NCBI GenBank assembly: GCA_040219515.1 | Contig: JAVJSI010000018.1 | Span: forward strand, 62,001-126,000 | Length of the DNA: 64,000 bases | Source of the DNA: Acidimicrobiales bacterium | Lineage (GTDB): Bacteria; Actinomycetota; Acidimicrobiia; Acidimicrobiales; Aldehydirespiratoraceae | Direction of reading: 5' to 3' | In this document: positions 9,254 through 18,419 of the stretch, piece by piece | Layout of the letters: the number at the start of each line of letters is the position of its first letter | Numbering within the stretch: the stretch's first letter is position 1 | Translations under genes and position numbers: made by a program | Notes under the pieces: model-generated | Database searches by the model: none | Told to the model about the DNA's origin: nothing | The model's input: the letters and a program-made list of their open reading frames with translations, nothing else

Positions 9254-9975
9254 TGGCGCTCATCGAAGCAACGGATCTCGTGGCCGGCTACGTGCCCGAT
9301 GTCAACATCCTCAACGGTGCATCGCTCACCCTGAACGAGGGCGAGATCGTCGGCATCATCGGTCCGAACGGCGCGGGCAAGTCCACCCTGCTCAAGTCCA
9401 TGTTCGGCCTCGTCGACATCCGCGAGGGTGAACTGACCCTGCGGGGACAATCGATCCGCCGGAAGCGGGCCGACGAACTCGTGGGTCTCGGAATCGGCTA
9501 CGTGCCCCAGAGCGACAATGTGTTCCCCCGTCTCACGGTTCGCGAGAACCTGGAGATGGGTTGCTTCCAGAAGCCGAAGATCTTCGTCGAGCGCTTCGCG
9601 GCGGTCGTCGAGCTCTTCCCCCTCCTCGCCGACCGAGCGGGCCAGCGCGCCGGGTCGCTCTCCGGCGGCGAGCGGCAGATGGTGGCGATGAGTCGCGCCC
9701 TGATGATGGATCCCTCGGTGATCCTGCTCGACGAGCCGTCGGCCGGTCTCTCTCCGGCCTTCCAGGCGCAGGTCTTCAAGCAGGTGACAGTGATCAACGC
9801 GGCCGGGGTTTCGGTCATCATGGTCGAACAGAACGCGCAGCGTTGCCTCGAGATCTGCGACCGCGGCTACGTGCTCGATCAGGGTCGCAACGCCCACACC
9901 GGCAGCGGTCAGGAACTGATGCACGACGAGAAGGTCATCGAGCTCTACCTCGGGTCCCTCGCCGCCCGAGGCTGA
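9253..9975 (+). CDS. livF: ABC transporter ATP-binding protein LivF
   Basis: A 240-residue ATPase with Walker A GPNGAGKSTLLKS, the LivF-typical IGYVPQSDNVFPRLTVRENL segment, signature LSGGERQMVAMSRALM, Walker B VILLDEPSAGLSP and switch region MVEQNAQRCLEICDRGYVLDQGR. It overlaps livG by one base and is the last gene of the plus-strand cluster. A perfect-stem terminator follows. The matching binding protein is encoded convergently on the other strand, so the transporter and its binding protein are not in the same transcript. Confidence 0.93.
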   Translation: MALIEATDLVAGYVPDVNILNGASLTLNEGEIVGIIGPNGAGKSTLLKSMFGLVDIREGELTLRGQSIRRKRADELVGLGIGYVPQSDNVFPRLTVRENLEMGCFQKPKIFVERFAAVVELFPLLADRAGQRAGSLSGGERQMVAMSRALMMDPSVILLDEPSAGLSPAFQAQVFKQVTVINAAGVSVIMVEQNAQRCLEICDRGYVLDQGRNAHTGSGQELMHDEKVIELYLGSLAARG

Positions 9976-10002
9976 CGCCGGCGATCCGCCCAACACGCGA
10001 AA

Positions 10003-10028
10003 GAGCCCGGTGGCGAACCACCGGGCTC
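10003..10028. terminator. Bidirectional intrinsic-type terminator
   Basis: A perfect 11-bp inverted repeat (10003-10013 with 10018-10028) around a CGAA tetraloop. It is preceded by a short A-run on the plus strand and followed by CTCTCGTTTC. It sits between the convergent ends of livF (9975) and the substrate-binding protein (10075), so it can terminate both transcripts. Confidence 0.85.
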
Positions 10029-10074
10029 CTCTCGTTTCAGTCGATTCGGGCCGACCGCAGCCGGCCCGTCACGA

Positions 10075-11391
10075 TCAGAAGTTCAGGTCGATGTCCTGGG
10101 AATCGACCGCGGTGAGGACGCCGTCCTGGAACTCGGCGATGGCGTAGCGCCCGAAGGTCGGGTCGCCTCCCTCGTCGAGATCGATCGGACCGGCCACACC
10201 GTCGTAGTTGATGCCTTCGCCGGCCTCGATGGCTGCAGCACAATCGGCATAGGTGGTGCAGGTGGTGTCGCCACCGTCGTCGTTGGTGACCTCGATGGCT
10301 GCGGCGATGAGCGCATCACCATCGGTGCTGCCGGCCTGGGCGTAGGCGAGGGCCAGCGTGATCACACAGTCGTAGACCTGACCGCCGTAGATCAGGTTGC
10401 CGTCGGTGCGCTCGGTGAGACGGGCGTTGAAGTCCGCACCACCAGAGGCGCCGATGAGCGTCATGCCGTCGATGACGTTCGGGTTCGACTCGTCGATCGA
10501 GGCGTTCAGTGTGTTCGAGAACACGCCGTCGGCGCCGTACATGGCATCAGGGGTGACGCCCGCCTCGAGGGCGGCCTGGATGATCGGGAACGCCTCGTCG
10601 AAGCCGATGATGACGACGGCATCGGCGCCGGCATCGCCGACCTGACCGACGACGGCGTCCGATGCGACGTTCTCCGGGTCGTAGCTGACCGTCGTGTTGG
10701 CCACGCCGAGACCGTCGAGCTCACCCGCAACGAGGCCGGCGAGCGCGTTGCCGTAGTCGTCGGCGCGCGCCACGATGGCCACGTTGGTGTGACCGGCACC
10801 GGCGACGACGTCGGCGATGATGGGCGAGACAGCCTCGTCCGGCGGCACGGTACGGAAGTAGTAGCCGGCGTTCTCCTGGCCGGTGAAGGCCGGCGACGTG
10901 TTGGATCCCGAGCACTGCGGGATCTTGTTGTCGAAGAGCGTCTGGATGATGTCCTGGGACACACCCGAAGCCGCGGCACCAACGATGGCGTTGGCGCCTT
11001 CGCCGAGCAGTCGGGCCACGGTTTCCTGGGCGACGGCACCGTCGGTGCCGGAGTCACCCGTGATCAGACGAACGTTGGCACCGGCCGCAGCGAGGTCTTC
11101 CGCGGCGAGCGCAGCACCCTCGGTCTGGGGTGGGCCGAGGAACGCGAGTCCGCCGGTCTCGGGCAGGACGGTGCCGATGACGAACTCGTCGCCGGAGGCC
11201 GTGCCCTCGTCGTCCATGTCGCCTTCGTCGTCGGCCATGTCGCCTTCGTCGTCGGTGGCGTCCTCGTCGGTGGTGTCAGTGGTGTCGTCGCCGGTGTCTG
11301 CCTCGTCGTCATCGTCGCCACATGCGGCAGCGATGAGCGAGAACGAGAGCAGCACGGCAAGCAACATCAACAGCTTGCGTGAAAGCTTCAT
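10075..11391 (-). CDS. Liv-type ABC transporter substrate-binding lipoprotein (LivK-like)
   Basis: A 438-residue protein with a lipoprotein signal peptide (hydrophobic MLLAVLLSFSLIAAAC, lipobox AAC). A strongly acidic Asp/Thr/Glu linker (DDDDEADTGDDTTDTT and following) runs to about residue 60. A type-I periplasmic binding fold follows (FVIGTVLPETGGLAFLGPP, then GDSGTDGAVAQETVARLL). It should capture the ligand outside the cell and deliver it to LivHMGF. The start ATG 11391 is set by a strong Shine-Dalgarno GGAGGGG 6 nt upstream. It is transcribed convergently to the transporter genes, with its own promoter, which permits a higher level than the membrane components. Confidence 0.92.
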   Translation of the reverse strand: MKLSRKLLMLLAVLLSFSLIAAACGDDDDEADTGDDTTDTTDEDATDDEGDMADDEGDMDDEGTASGDEFVIGTVLPETGGLAFLGPPQTEGAALAAEDLAAAGANVRLITGDSGTDGAVAQETVARLLGEGANAIVGAAASGVSQDIIQTLFDNKIPQCSGSNTSPAFTGQENAGYYFRTVPPDEAVSPIIADVVAGAGHTNVAIVARADDYGNALAGLVAGELDGLGVANTTVSYDPENVASDAVVGQVGDAGADAVVIIGFDEAFPIIQAALEAGVTPDAMYGADGVFSNTLNASIDESNPNVIDGMTLIGASGGADFNARLTERTDGNLIYGGQVYDCVITLALAYAQAGSTDGDALIAAAIEVTNDDGGDTTCTTYADCAAAIEAGEGINYDGVAGPIDLDEGGDPTFGRYAIAEFQDGVLTAVDSQDIDLNF

Positions 11392-11459
11392 AGTGATTCC
11401 CCTCCATCGGGATCTTGCGCGGAAGGTCGGCTCCGCGCGGCCGTGTATCTGGTGTCGAG

Positions 11460-11486
11460 AGTGTAGGGCAGCCCGATCACGATCAA
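11460..11486 (-). promoter_or_regulatory. Likely promoter of the LivK-like gene
   Basis: On the minus strand a -35-like TTGATC (11481-11486) is spaced 15 nt from a -10-like TACACT (11460-11465). This places the start of transcription roughly 60 nt before the ATG at 11391, whose SD is GGAGGGG. Spacing is short of the optimal 17, so the -35 assignment is tentative. Confidence 0.45.
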
Positions 11487-11516
11487 CGCGCACTGTCACT
11501 CTCGCCGCATGCGTGT

Positions 11517-12194
11517 TCACGCAGTGCGCGCAACGATTTCCTCGACCGACCCGACCATTCCCGTGTAGAACGCGCCGAACTCCGCGTAGATCGCCGACGC
11601 CGTGTCGTAGCGCATCGTGTAGACGGTGTCCTTGAGATCGTCGAGGTGGACGCCGAAGAGCGTGACGCCCCATTCGAAGTCGTCGAGGCCGGTCGACGCG
11701 GTGATGAGCTGCACGATGCGGCCGGCGAACTTCCGACCCGACGTGCCGTGTTCCATCATGAGCGCCTTGCGGTCGTCATAGGGCAGCTCGTACCAGTTCT
11801 GCTCGACGTTGCGTCTCTTCGTCATCGGGTAGAAGCACCACGCGTCCTTGCCCTCCGGTGGCAGATCGGGATGGAGGCGCATCCTGGCCATCTCCTCGGG
11901 GAGACCCTGGGCGTACTCGGAGAGCTCGGTGATCGAGACATAGCTGTCGATCACGAACAGCCCGGCCCGCACGAGACCACTCTGGAGATCGCGCAGTCGC
12001 CACCCGTCGGCGTGCAGCGCCATGAAACACAGCGAGGCCTTGTGGCCGAGAAGGGCAACGGTGACCACCTGGACATCGGCAGCCTGCGCCTCCTTCACCG
12101 CGGCGATGACCGCCGCCTCATCGGTGTCGGGGGTGCGCTCACAGAACAGATGGACGACGGCGACGCCCTCGGACGTGGTGACAGGTTCGAGCAT
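11517..12194 (-). CDS. chdC: Coproheme decarboxylase, chlorite dismutase family (ChdC/HemQ)
   Basis: A 225-residue protein of the chlorite-dismutase-like fold. It carries the ChdC signature WCFYPMTKRR with the catalytic tyrosine Y122, the axial heme histidine in MMEHGTSGR (H149), and a conserved C-terminal block LFGVHLDDLKDTVYTMRYD. It lacks the distal arginine context expected of true chlorite dismutases, so it should decarboxylate coproheme III to protoheme in the coproporphyrin-dependent heme route used by actinobacteria. ATG 12194 was chosen over GTG 12224 because the GGGGGG tract just upstream can act as SD and the extra residues are not conserved. No other heme genes are in the window. 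Confidence 0.9.
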   Translation of the reverse strand: MLEPVTTSEGVAVVHLFCERTPDTDEAAVIAAVKEAQAADVQVVTVALLGHKASLCFMALHADGWRLRDLQSGLVRAGLFVIDSYVSITELSEYAQGLPEEMARMRLHPDLPPEGKDAWCFYPMTKRRNVEQNWYELPYDDRKALMMEHGTSGRKFAGRIVQLITASTGLDDFEWGVTLFGVHLDDLKDTVYTMRYDTASAIYAEFGAFYTGMVGSVEEIVARTA

Positions 12195-12223
12195 GCCCCC
12201 CAGCCTACGAAGTCGAACCCCCA

Positions 12224-12289
12224 CCCGTCCCTGCGGTGTCAGACACCCGTCCCGACCGGGGGACGGGTGTCTGACACCGCAGGGACGGG
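12224..12289. repeat. Perfect 30-bp inverted repeat carrying the GTGTCTGACACC palindrome
   Basis: Arms 12224-12253 and 12260-12289 are exact reverse complements with a 6-nt loop. Each arm contains a nested 12-bp palindrome, GTGTCTGACACC. The element lies between chdC and the 3' end of the amino acid ABC operon, both minus strand, so it can form a very stable hairpin and end the ABC transcript. Related copies at 14944-15003 show that it belongs to a repeat family. Confidence 0.85.
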
Positions 12290-12290
12290 A

Positions 12291-13022
12291 TCAGAGAATC
12301 TGGTCGAAGAACGCCTTGGTCCGGGGTTCGGCGGGATTCTCGAACACCTCGGCGGGCGGACCCTCTTCCACGATCTGACCCTCGTCGATGAACACCAGCC
12401 GGTCGGCAGCGGCGCGGGCGAAACCCATCTCGTGGGTGACGACCACCATGGTCATCCCCTGTTCGGCCAGCGCGAGCATGACGTCGAGCACTTCCTTGAT
12501 CATCTCCGGATCGAGAGCCGACGTGGGCTCGTCGAACAGCATCACCTTCGGGTTCATGGCCAGCGAGCGGGCGATGGCCACACGCTGCTGCTGCCCCCCA
12601 CTCAGCTGCCGGGGGTACGCGTCGATCTTCTCGGGGATGCCGACTGTCGCGAGTTGTTGCTGCGCGATGACGAGGGCCTCGTCCTTGTTCTTGCCGAGCA
12701 CCTTGCGCAGTGCCAGCGTGATGTTGTCGCCCACCGTCAGGTGAGGAAAGAGGTTGAACTGCTGAAAGACCATCCCCACGTCGGTGCGTACACCGTTGAT
12801 GTCGGTCGTCTTGCTCGTAAGCGTGGCGCCCTCGAAGACGACCGTGCCCAAGGTAGGGATCTCGAGGAGGTTCATGCACCGCAACAGCGTCGATTTCCCG
12901 CAACCACTCGGCCCGACGATCACCACAACCTCTCCTGCGTCGACGGCGAGGTCGACGCCGCGCAGCGCGTGGATGTCATCGCCGAACCATTTGTGAAGGC
13001 CGCTGACCGAAATGATGCTCAT
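12291..13022 (-). CDS. Polar amino acid ABC transporter ATP-binding protein (GlnQ/HisP family)
   Basis: A 243-residue ATPase with Walker [16 protein letters not shown], the family Q-loop [16 protein letters not shown], signature [16 protein letters not shown], Walker [14 protein letters not shown] and the H-loop [15 protein letters not shown]. These motifs place it in the polar amino acid (glutamine/histidine/arginine-type) subfamily. ATG 13022 overlaps the permease stop (ATGA). It energises uptake with the permease and binding protein upstream. A long inverted repeat immediately downstream probably terminates the transcript. Confidence 0.93.
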   Translation of the reverse strand: MSIISVSGLHKWFGDDIHALRGVDLAVDAGEVVVIVGPSGCGKSTLLRCMNLLEIPTLGTVVFEGATLTSKTTDINGVRTDVGMVFQQFNLFPHLTVGDNITLALRKVLGKNKDEALVIAQQQLATVGIPEKIDAYPRQLSGGQQQRVAIARSLAMNPKVMLFDEPTSALDPEMIKEVLDVMLALAEQGMTMVVVTHEMGFARAAADRLVFIDEGQIVEEGPPAEVFENPAEPRTKAFFDQIL

Positions 13023-13837
13023 CGCGCCCCGACCCGATCGCGGGTCATCCACCGTTCGAACTGGGTGAGCGCAAGCGACAGGGCGATCACCATCACGATG
13101 TACGTGAACGTCAACACGATGTACGTCTCACGGGGCTGGAAGCTCGTGTTCACGTAGAGCTTCGAGTTCTGCGTGATCTCGCGGATGGCCAGCAGCGAGA
13201 GGAGCGACGAATCCTTCAGCATGGCCACGAAATCGTTGCCGAGCGGCGGCAGCACATTACGCACGGCCTGGGGCAGCACGATCGAACGCATGGTGGCCCC
13301 GTACGACAGGCCGAGACTGCGACCCGCCTCCATCTGGCCGCGATCGATCGACTGGATACCGCCGCGTATCACCTCGGCGATGTAGCCGCCGTACACCATC
13401 GCGAGCCCGGCGATGCCCCGCCATTCCTTGTCGATGCTCTTGTTGTCGATCCCCAGGGCACCCGCACCGTCGGGCACGATCACGAAGGCGATGAAGAAGA
13501 GCAACGGCAATGTCGGCACCCCCCGGATGAACTCGATGTACGTCCGGGACAGGTTGCGCGCGACGACATTGCGGGACACCCGCCCGAACCCGGCGATGAG
13601 TCCGATGATCATCGCGAACAGGAACGCCCACAGTGTGGTGGTGATGGTGATCCCGATGCCCGGCGAGATCGCCTTCCATGCCCGGTTGTAGTCATCGACG
13701 AAGAACGTGAAATAGCCGAACATGCCGATGATGCTGCCGAGCAGGATCGCCCACCACGGAAACGAGTCCCACCACGGTGATCGGTCCTGGCGTCGGTCTC
13801 TTGACGCGGCGGCCGCGCTCGGTTCGGTGACCGTCAT
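13019..13837 (-). CDS. Polar amino acid ABC transporter permease (GlnP/HisM family)
   Basis: A 272-residue inner-membrane permease with about five to six helices. It carries the HisMQ-type motif [17 protein letters not shown] and the EAA coupling loop ([45 protein letters not shown]). The first 25 residues are polar and cytoplasmic. Only one permease gene is present, so it probably works as a homodimer. It overlaps the ATPase gene and is separated from the binding-protein gene by a hairpin. Confidence 0.92.
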   Translation of the reverse strand: MTVTEPSAAAASRDRRQDRSPWWDSFPWWAILLGSIIGMFGYFTFFVDDYNRAWKAISPGIGITITTTLWAFLFAMIIGLIAGFGRVSRNVVARNLSRTYIEFIRGVPTLPLLFFIAFVIVPDGAGALGIDNKSIDKEWRGIAGLAMVYGGYIAEVIRGGIQSIDRGQMEAGRSLGLSYGATMRSIVLPQAVRNVLPPLGNDFVAMLKDSSLLSLLAIREITQNSKLYVNTSFQPRETYIVLTFTYIVMVIALSLALTQFERWMTRDRVGAR

Positions 13838-13862
13838 CGTCGAATCCTCGCAGACGCGGGAC

Positions 13863-13885
13863 GGGGGCGCCCTGGCAGCGCCCCC
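13863..13885 (-). terminator. Intercistronic hairpin (attenuator/stabiliser) in the amino acid ABC operon
   Basis: A perfect 8-bp GC stem (13863-13870 with 13878-13885) with a 7-nt loop, in the gap between the binding-protein stop (13929) and the permease start (13837). There is no U-tract, so partial termination or 3'-end protection of the binding-protein mRNA is more likely than full termination. Confidence 0.55.
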
Positions 13886-13928
13886 ATCCTCACGTACTCA
13901 TGCACCGATGTTCACGGTACGGAAACGA

Positions 13929-14810
13929 TCACCCGTCGTACTCGACCTCGGCGATGTCGTCGGAGGTGATGGTGAACGAGTCACCGAAGTACTCGGTGGA
14001 GATCGACTCGAGGCTGCCATCGGCCTTCATCGCCGCGATCGCAGCGTTGAACGGTTCGACGAGGTCAGATCCCTTCGGGAAGATGAAGCCGAGCTGGTCG
14101 GAGGAGAGGCTCTCACCGATCAGTTCCACATCGTCGGCGTTCTCGCCGACGTAGCCCTGGCCCGCCGTCTCGTCCATGATCACCGCATCGACGTCGCCGG
14201 CGATGAGGGCCTGGACGGCGAACCCGAACTGCTCGAAGGCATCGACGCGGTCTTCGCCGGCGAGTTCGACGGCGGTGTCGTAGTTGGTGGTGCCGACCTG
14301 GCTGCCGATGCGCAGCGAATCGTCGGCCGCCAACGAGGCCGAATCGGTGAAGCGGTCCTCGCCGACACGAACCAGGATCCGCTGATCGAGGTTGATGTAG
14401 CCATCGGAGAAGTCGACGACCTCGGCGCGTTCGTCGGTGATGGTGATGCCGTCAGCGGCCATGTCGTACTGGCCGTCCGCGACGGCGACGATCATGCCGT
14501 CCCATGCGGCCGCCACGTACTCGGGGGTGCAGTTGATCAGCGCGCACATCGCATCGATGGCGTCATAGTCCCAGCCACCCGGCTCGCCGGTCTCGGCGTC
14601 GATGTAGTTGAACGGCAGGTAGGCGTTCTCGATGGCCACGGTGACGGTGCGGCCTTCGAGATCGGGAAGTTCACCGTCGGCCAGATCATCGCTGTCATCG
14701 CTGTCATCGCTGTCATCGCCGGCCGCGGTGTCGTCATCGTCACCGCAGGCTGCGGCGAGCAGACCGAACGTGAGCAAGAGCGCGAGTAGCGCCAGTAGTC
14801 GCTTGGACAT
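13929..14810 (-). CDS. Polar amino acid ABC transporter substrate-binding lipoprotein (SBP_bac_3)
   Basis: A 293-residue lipoprotein. The signal is MSKRLLALLALLLTFGLLAAAC, with lipobox AAC. A DDSDDSDDSDD linker follows, then a type-II periplasmic binding domain with VAIENAYLPFNYIDAETGEPGGWDYDAIDAM, the classic start of the family-3 fold, and GDVDAVIMDETAGQGYV in the second lobe. It would bind a polar amino acid outside the cell for the downstream permease and ATPase. The SD GGAGGGG and the following 6 nt are the same as in front of the LivK-like gene. It is first in its operon, ahead of an intercistronic hairpin, which fits the usual excess of binding protein. Confidence 0.92.
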   Translation of the reverse strand: MSKRLLALLALLLTFGLLAAACGDDDDTAAGDDSDDSDDSDDLADGELPDLEGRTVTVAIENAYLPFNYIDAETGEPGGWDYDAIDAMCALINCTPEYVAAAWDGMIVAVADGQYDMAADGITITDERAEVVDFSDGYINLDQRILVRVGEDRFTDSASLAADDSLRIGSQVGTTNYDTAVELAGEDRVDAFEQFGFAVQALIAGDVDAVIMDETAGQGYVGENADDVELIGESLSSDQLGFIFPKGSDLVEPFNAAIAAMKADGSLESISTEYFGDSFTITSDDIAEVEYDG

Positions 14811-14830
14811 GGTGATTCCCCTCCAGGAAC

Positions 14831-14854
14831 GGATCAGTTCGTTTCGAACGATCC
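14831..14854 (-). promoter_or_regulatory. Imperfect inverted repeat in the leader of the amino acid binding-protein gene
   Basis: Ten-base arms (with one extra A in the left arm) surround a TTT centre and lie 20 nt upstream of the start at 14810. It could be an operator or a leader hairpin. A TACGCT -10-like box lies just upstream on the minus strand. Confidence 0.45.
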
Positions 14855-14943
14855 AAAAGCGTACCCATTCACCGCCGCACGCGTGATTGCGATACGAAAA
14901 CCAGTGTCTGACGCCATCCGTCAGATTCGTGACCCTACGCAGG

Positions 14944-15003
14944 ACAGGTGTCTGACACCGCAGGGAACCGCAGGGACGGGTGTCTGACACCGCAGGGACG
15001 GGG
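14944..15003. repeat. Two direct copies of the GTGTCTGACACC repeat
   Basis: Two copies of a roughly 23-bp unit centred on the palindrome GTGTCTGACACC followed by GCAGGGA start near 14944 and 14975. They match the arms of the inverted repeat at 12224-12289. They occupy the spacer between the amino acid transporter promoter region and the 3' end of fdhD. A degenerate copy may lie at 14904-14926. Confidence 0.8.
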
Positions 15004-15022
15004 GACGGTCGGTCGAGGGCGA

Positions 15023-15817
15023 CTACTGCGCGTAGATGGTGAGGCTGCCGTCTCGGGCGAACCCGGCGAGTTGCAGGCCGGCCCGTTCTGCCGTCGCCAC
15101 CGCCAGGGCTGTCGGCGCGCTCACTGCCACCAGCGCCCGACATCCTGCGGCCCAGGCCTTGTGCACCAGCTCGAAGCTGGCCCGCCCGCTGACCACCAAG
15201 CCGCAACCGGTGAGCGGGAGTCCGGCATCGAGCAGTCGCCGCCCGACCAGCTTGTCGACCGCGTTGTGCCGACCGACGTCTTCGCGAACGAGCGACACCG
15301 TCCCGTCGGCTTCGATCACCCCGGCTGCGTGCACGGCACCGGTCTCGTCGAACAGGTCCTGTTCGGTGCGAAGCATCTCCGGCGCGGCGGCCAGGTCCGC
15401 CCACTCCAACGGTGGTCCCGACACCGGATCGAGGCGCGCCGCGAGCTCGTCGATGTCGTCGGTGCCGCAGAAGCCGCACGACGACGTGGTGGTCGCCAAC
15501 CTCGGTACCGGCGCTGGCGCCGAGCCCCCGGTCGACACCGTCACGATGTTGAACGCCGTCGACGCGGCCGACCCGTTGGCGCAGTACTTCACCTCGGTCA
15601 CCGGATGACCGTCGAGGAGTCCCTCGCCGTGGCAGAAACCCACCGCCAACTCGAAGTCGTGGCCCGGCGTGCGCATCGTCGTGGCGACCCGCACGCCGTC
15701 GAGCTCGATGGCCAGCGGTTCCTCGGTGGCGAGCATCGCCGGCGCCCGTCCTGCATCAGGCGCGGCGGGTGACCATCGCCGCACGAGGCGCTGTTCGCGA
15801 CGGGCGCGGGAGCTCAC
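15023..15817 (-). CDS. fdhD: Formate dehydrogenase sulfurtransferase/accessory protein FdhD
   Basis: A 264-residue FdhD-family protein. It contains the cysteine loop CGFCG (C114 and C117) that carries persulfide sulfur to the molybdenum cofactor, plus VGFCHGEGLL and the conserved VREDVGRHNAVDKLVG block (EDVGRHNA is diagnostic). It is needed for activity of formate dehydrogenases, none of which is encoded in this window. The GTG start at 15817 overlaps the stop of the upstream nitrobindin-like gene (GTGA), indicating translational coupling. Longer in-frame starts would intrude into that gene. Confidence 0.92.
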   Translation of the reverse strand: MSSRARREQRLVRRWSPAAPDAGRAPAMLATEEPLAIELDGVRVATTMRTPGHDFELAVGFCHGEGLLDGHPVTEVKYCANGSAASTAFNIVTVSTGGSAPAPVPRLATTTSSCGFCGTDDIDELAARLDPVSGPPLEWADLAAAPEMLRTEQDLFDETGAVHAAGVIEADGTVSLVREDVGRHNAVDKLVGRRLLDAGLPLTGCGLVVSGRASFELVHKAWAAGCRALVAVSAPTALAVATAERAGLQLAGFARDGSLTIYAQ

Positions 15818-16302
15818 GCTCGTTCGAGCTCGGCGCGCAGATGATGGGTCAGCGGTTGGCCCATCGCCGCCATCCACATCTCGGTGACGAGCCGGTCGCC
15901 GTCGACCTCGATCCGCCGACGAACCTCGGTGATCGGCTTCGCCGTGCGGGTCCCCTCCACACGTTCGGTCCGCAGATCGACCACGAGCTTGCCGCCGACA
16001 TCGGCCACCGAACCGATGTGGATCTCGACGACACCCGTCGGCTGGGTGAGCACGAGCTCCATCGCCGCGTGCGGTTGCGGCCGTAGATACCCGACCTCGG
16101 TGTGTAGCGGCGCGTCCGACTTCGGATCGCGGGTGCGCTGCATCATCGACAGGAACGGCTTGCCCACGTGACCGAAGGTCAACTCCTCGAGATACGAGAA
16201 ATCCGGGATCGTCGGATAGTGACCGTCACCCGGGCCTCGCCATGTCCCCACCAGGGGAGCCAGGGCCTCGCAGGCCGCGTGCAGTTCAGCGCCGGTACTC
16301 AT
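15814..16302 (-). CDS. Nitrobindin-like heme-binding beta-barrel protein (DUF1794/THAP4 C-terminal family)
   Basis: A 162-residue protein with the nitrobindin N-terminal signature LVGTWRGPGDGHYPTIPDFSYLEELTFGHVGKPFLSM. A histidine in PLHTEVGYLRP is at the expected axial heme position, and AMELVLTQPTGVVEIHIG follows. The family forms 10-stranded barrels that bind ferric heme and react with NO or peroxynitrite. ATG 16302 is supported by a TAGCGT box 8 nt upstream (leaderless pattern). It overlaps fdhD by 4 bp; a functional link to Mo-enzyme maturation or NO is speculative. Confidence 0.85.
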   Translation of the reverse strand: MSTGAELHAACEALAPLVGTWRGPGDGHYPTIPDFSYLEELTFGHVGKPFLSMMQRTRDPKSDAPLHTEVGYLRPQPHAAMELVLTQPTGVVEIHIGSVADVGGKLVVDLRTERVEGTRTAKPITEVRRRIEVDGDRLVTEMWMAAMGQPLTHHLRAELERA

Positions 16303-16344
16303 CACCCAGCACGCTACCGAACGCGACGCCCCCAAAACGGCGAA

Positions 16345-16366
16345 CGGCCCCGCCGCAGCGGGACCG
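16345..16366 (-). terminator. groEL terminator
   Basis: In minus-strand RNA, a 9-bp stem (with one G-U pair) closes a UGCG tetraloop and is followed by a short UUUU run. It lies 42 bp past the groEL stop. Confidence 0.65.
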
Positions 16367-16408
16367 TCCGTATTCATTCCGCAGATGCTGCGGGACTTCT
16401 TCGCAAGC

Positions 16409-18077
<1,669 letters not shown>

Positions 18078-18143
18078 TTCAACCCGCCGGAGGACGGTTT
18101 CGCAACCAGATCGCGCGAACAGATCGCGCGATCTCCGACCGTT

Positions 18144-18419
18144 TCAGCCGCCGGCGACCGCCGGAACGATGCTGAGGGTCTCGCCCGCCGGCACGGGGGT
18201 GCCCAGGCCGTCGAGGAAACGAACGTCGTCGTCGCTCACGAATACGTTGACGAAACGACGCAGCGACCCGTCGTCGGCCAGGATCCGCTCCTTGAAGCCG
18301 GGGTGGGCGCCTTCGAGGTTGTCGAGCACGGCCGCGACGGTGTCGCCCTCGACCGCGATCTCGGACTCGCCGGCGGTGAGGGTACGAAGGGTGGTCGGAA
18401 CTCGGACGGTGACGCTCAT
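18144..18419 (-). CDS. cysO: CysO-like sulfur carrier protein (MoaD/ThiS ubiquitin-like family)
   Basis: A 91-residue beta-grasp protein ending in AVAGG, the diglycine tail that is activated and thiocarboxylated. The sequence (start MSVTVRVPTTLRTL, then LRRFVNVFVSDDDVRF and the VPAGETLSIVPAVAGG end) matches actinobacterial CysO more closely than MoaD or ThiS. CysO thiocarboxylate donates sulfur to O-phosphoserine in cysteine synthesis by CysM, with release by the Mec+ protease. Neither partner gene is adjacent here, which is unusual because they are clustered in mycobacteria. An inverted repeat lies about 70-95 bp upstream. Confidence 0.85.
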   Translation of the reverse strand: MSVTVRVPTTLRTLTAGESEIAVEGDTVAAVLDNLEGAHPGFKERILADDGSLRRFVNVFVSDDDVRFLDGLGTPVPAGETLSIVPAVAGG

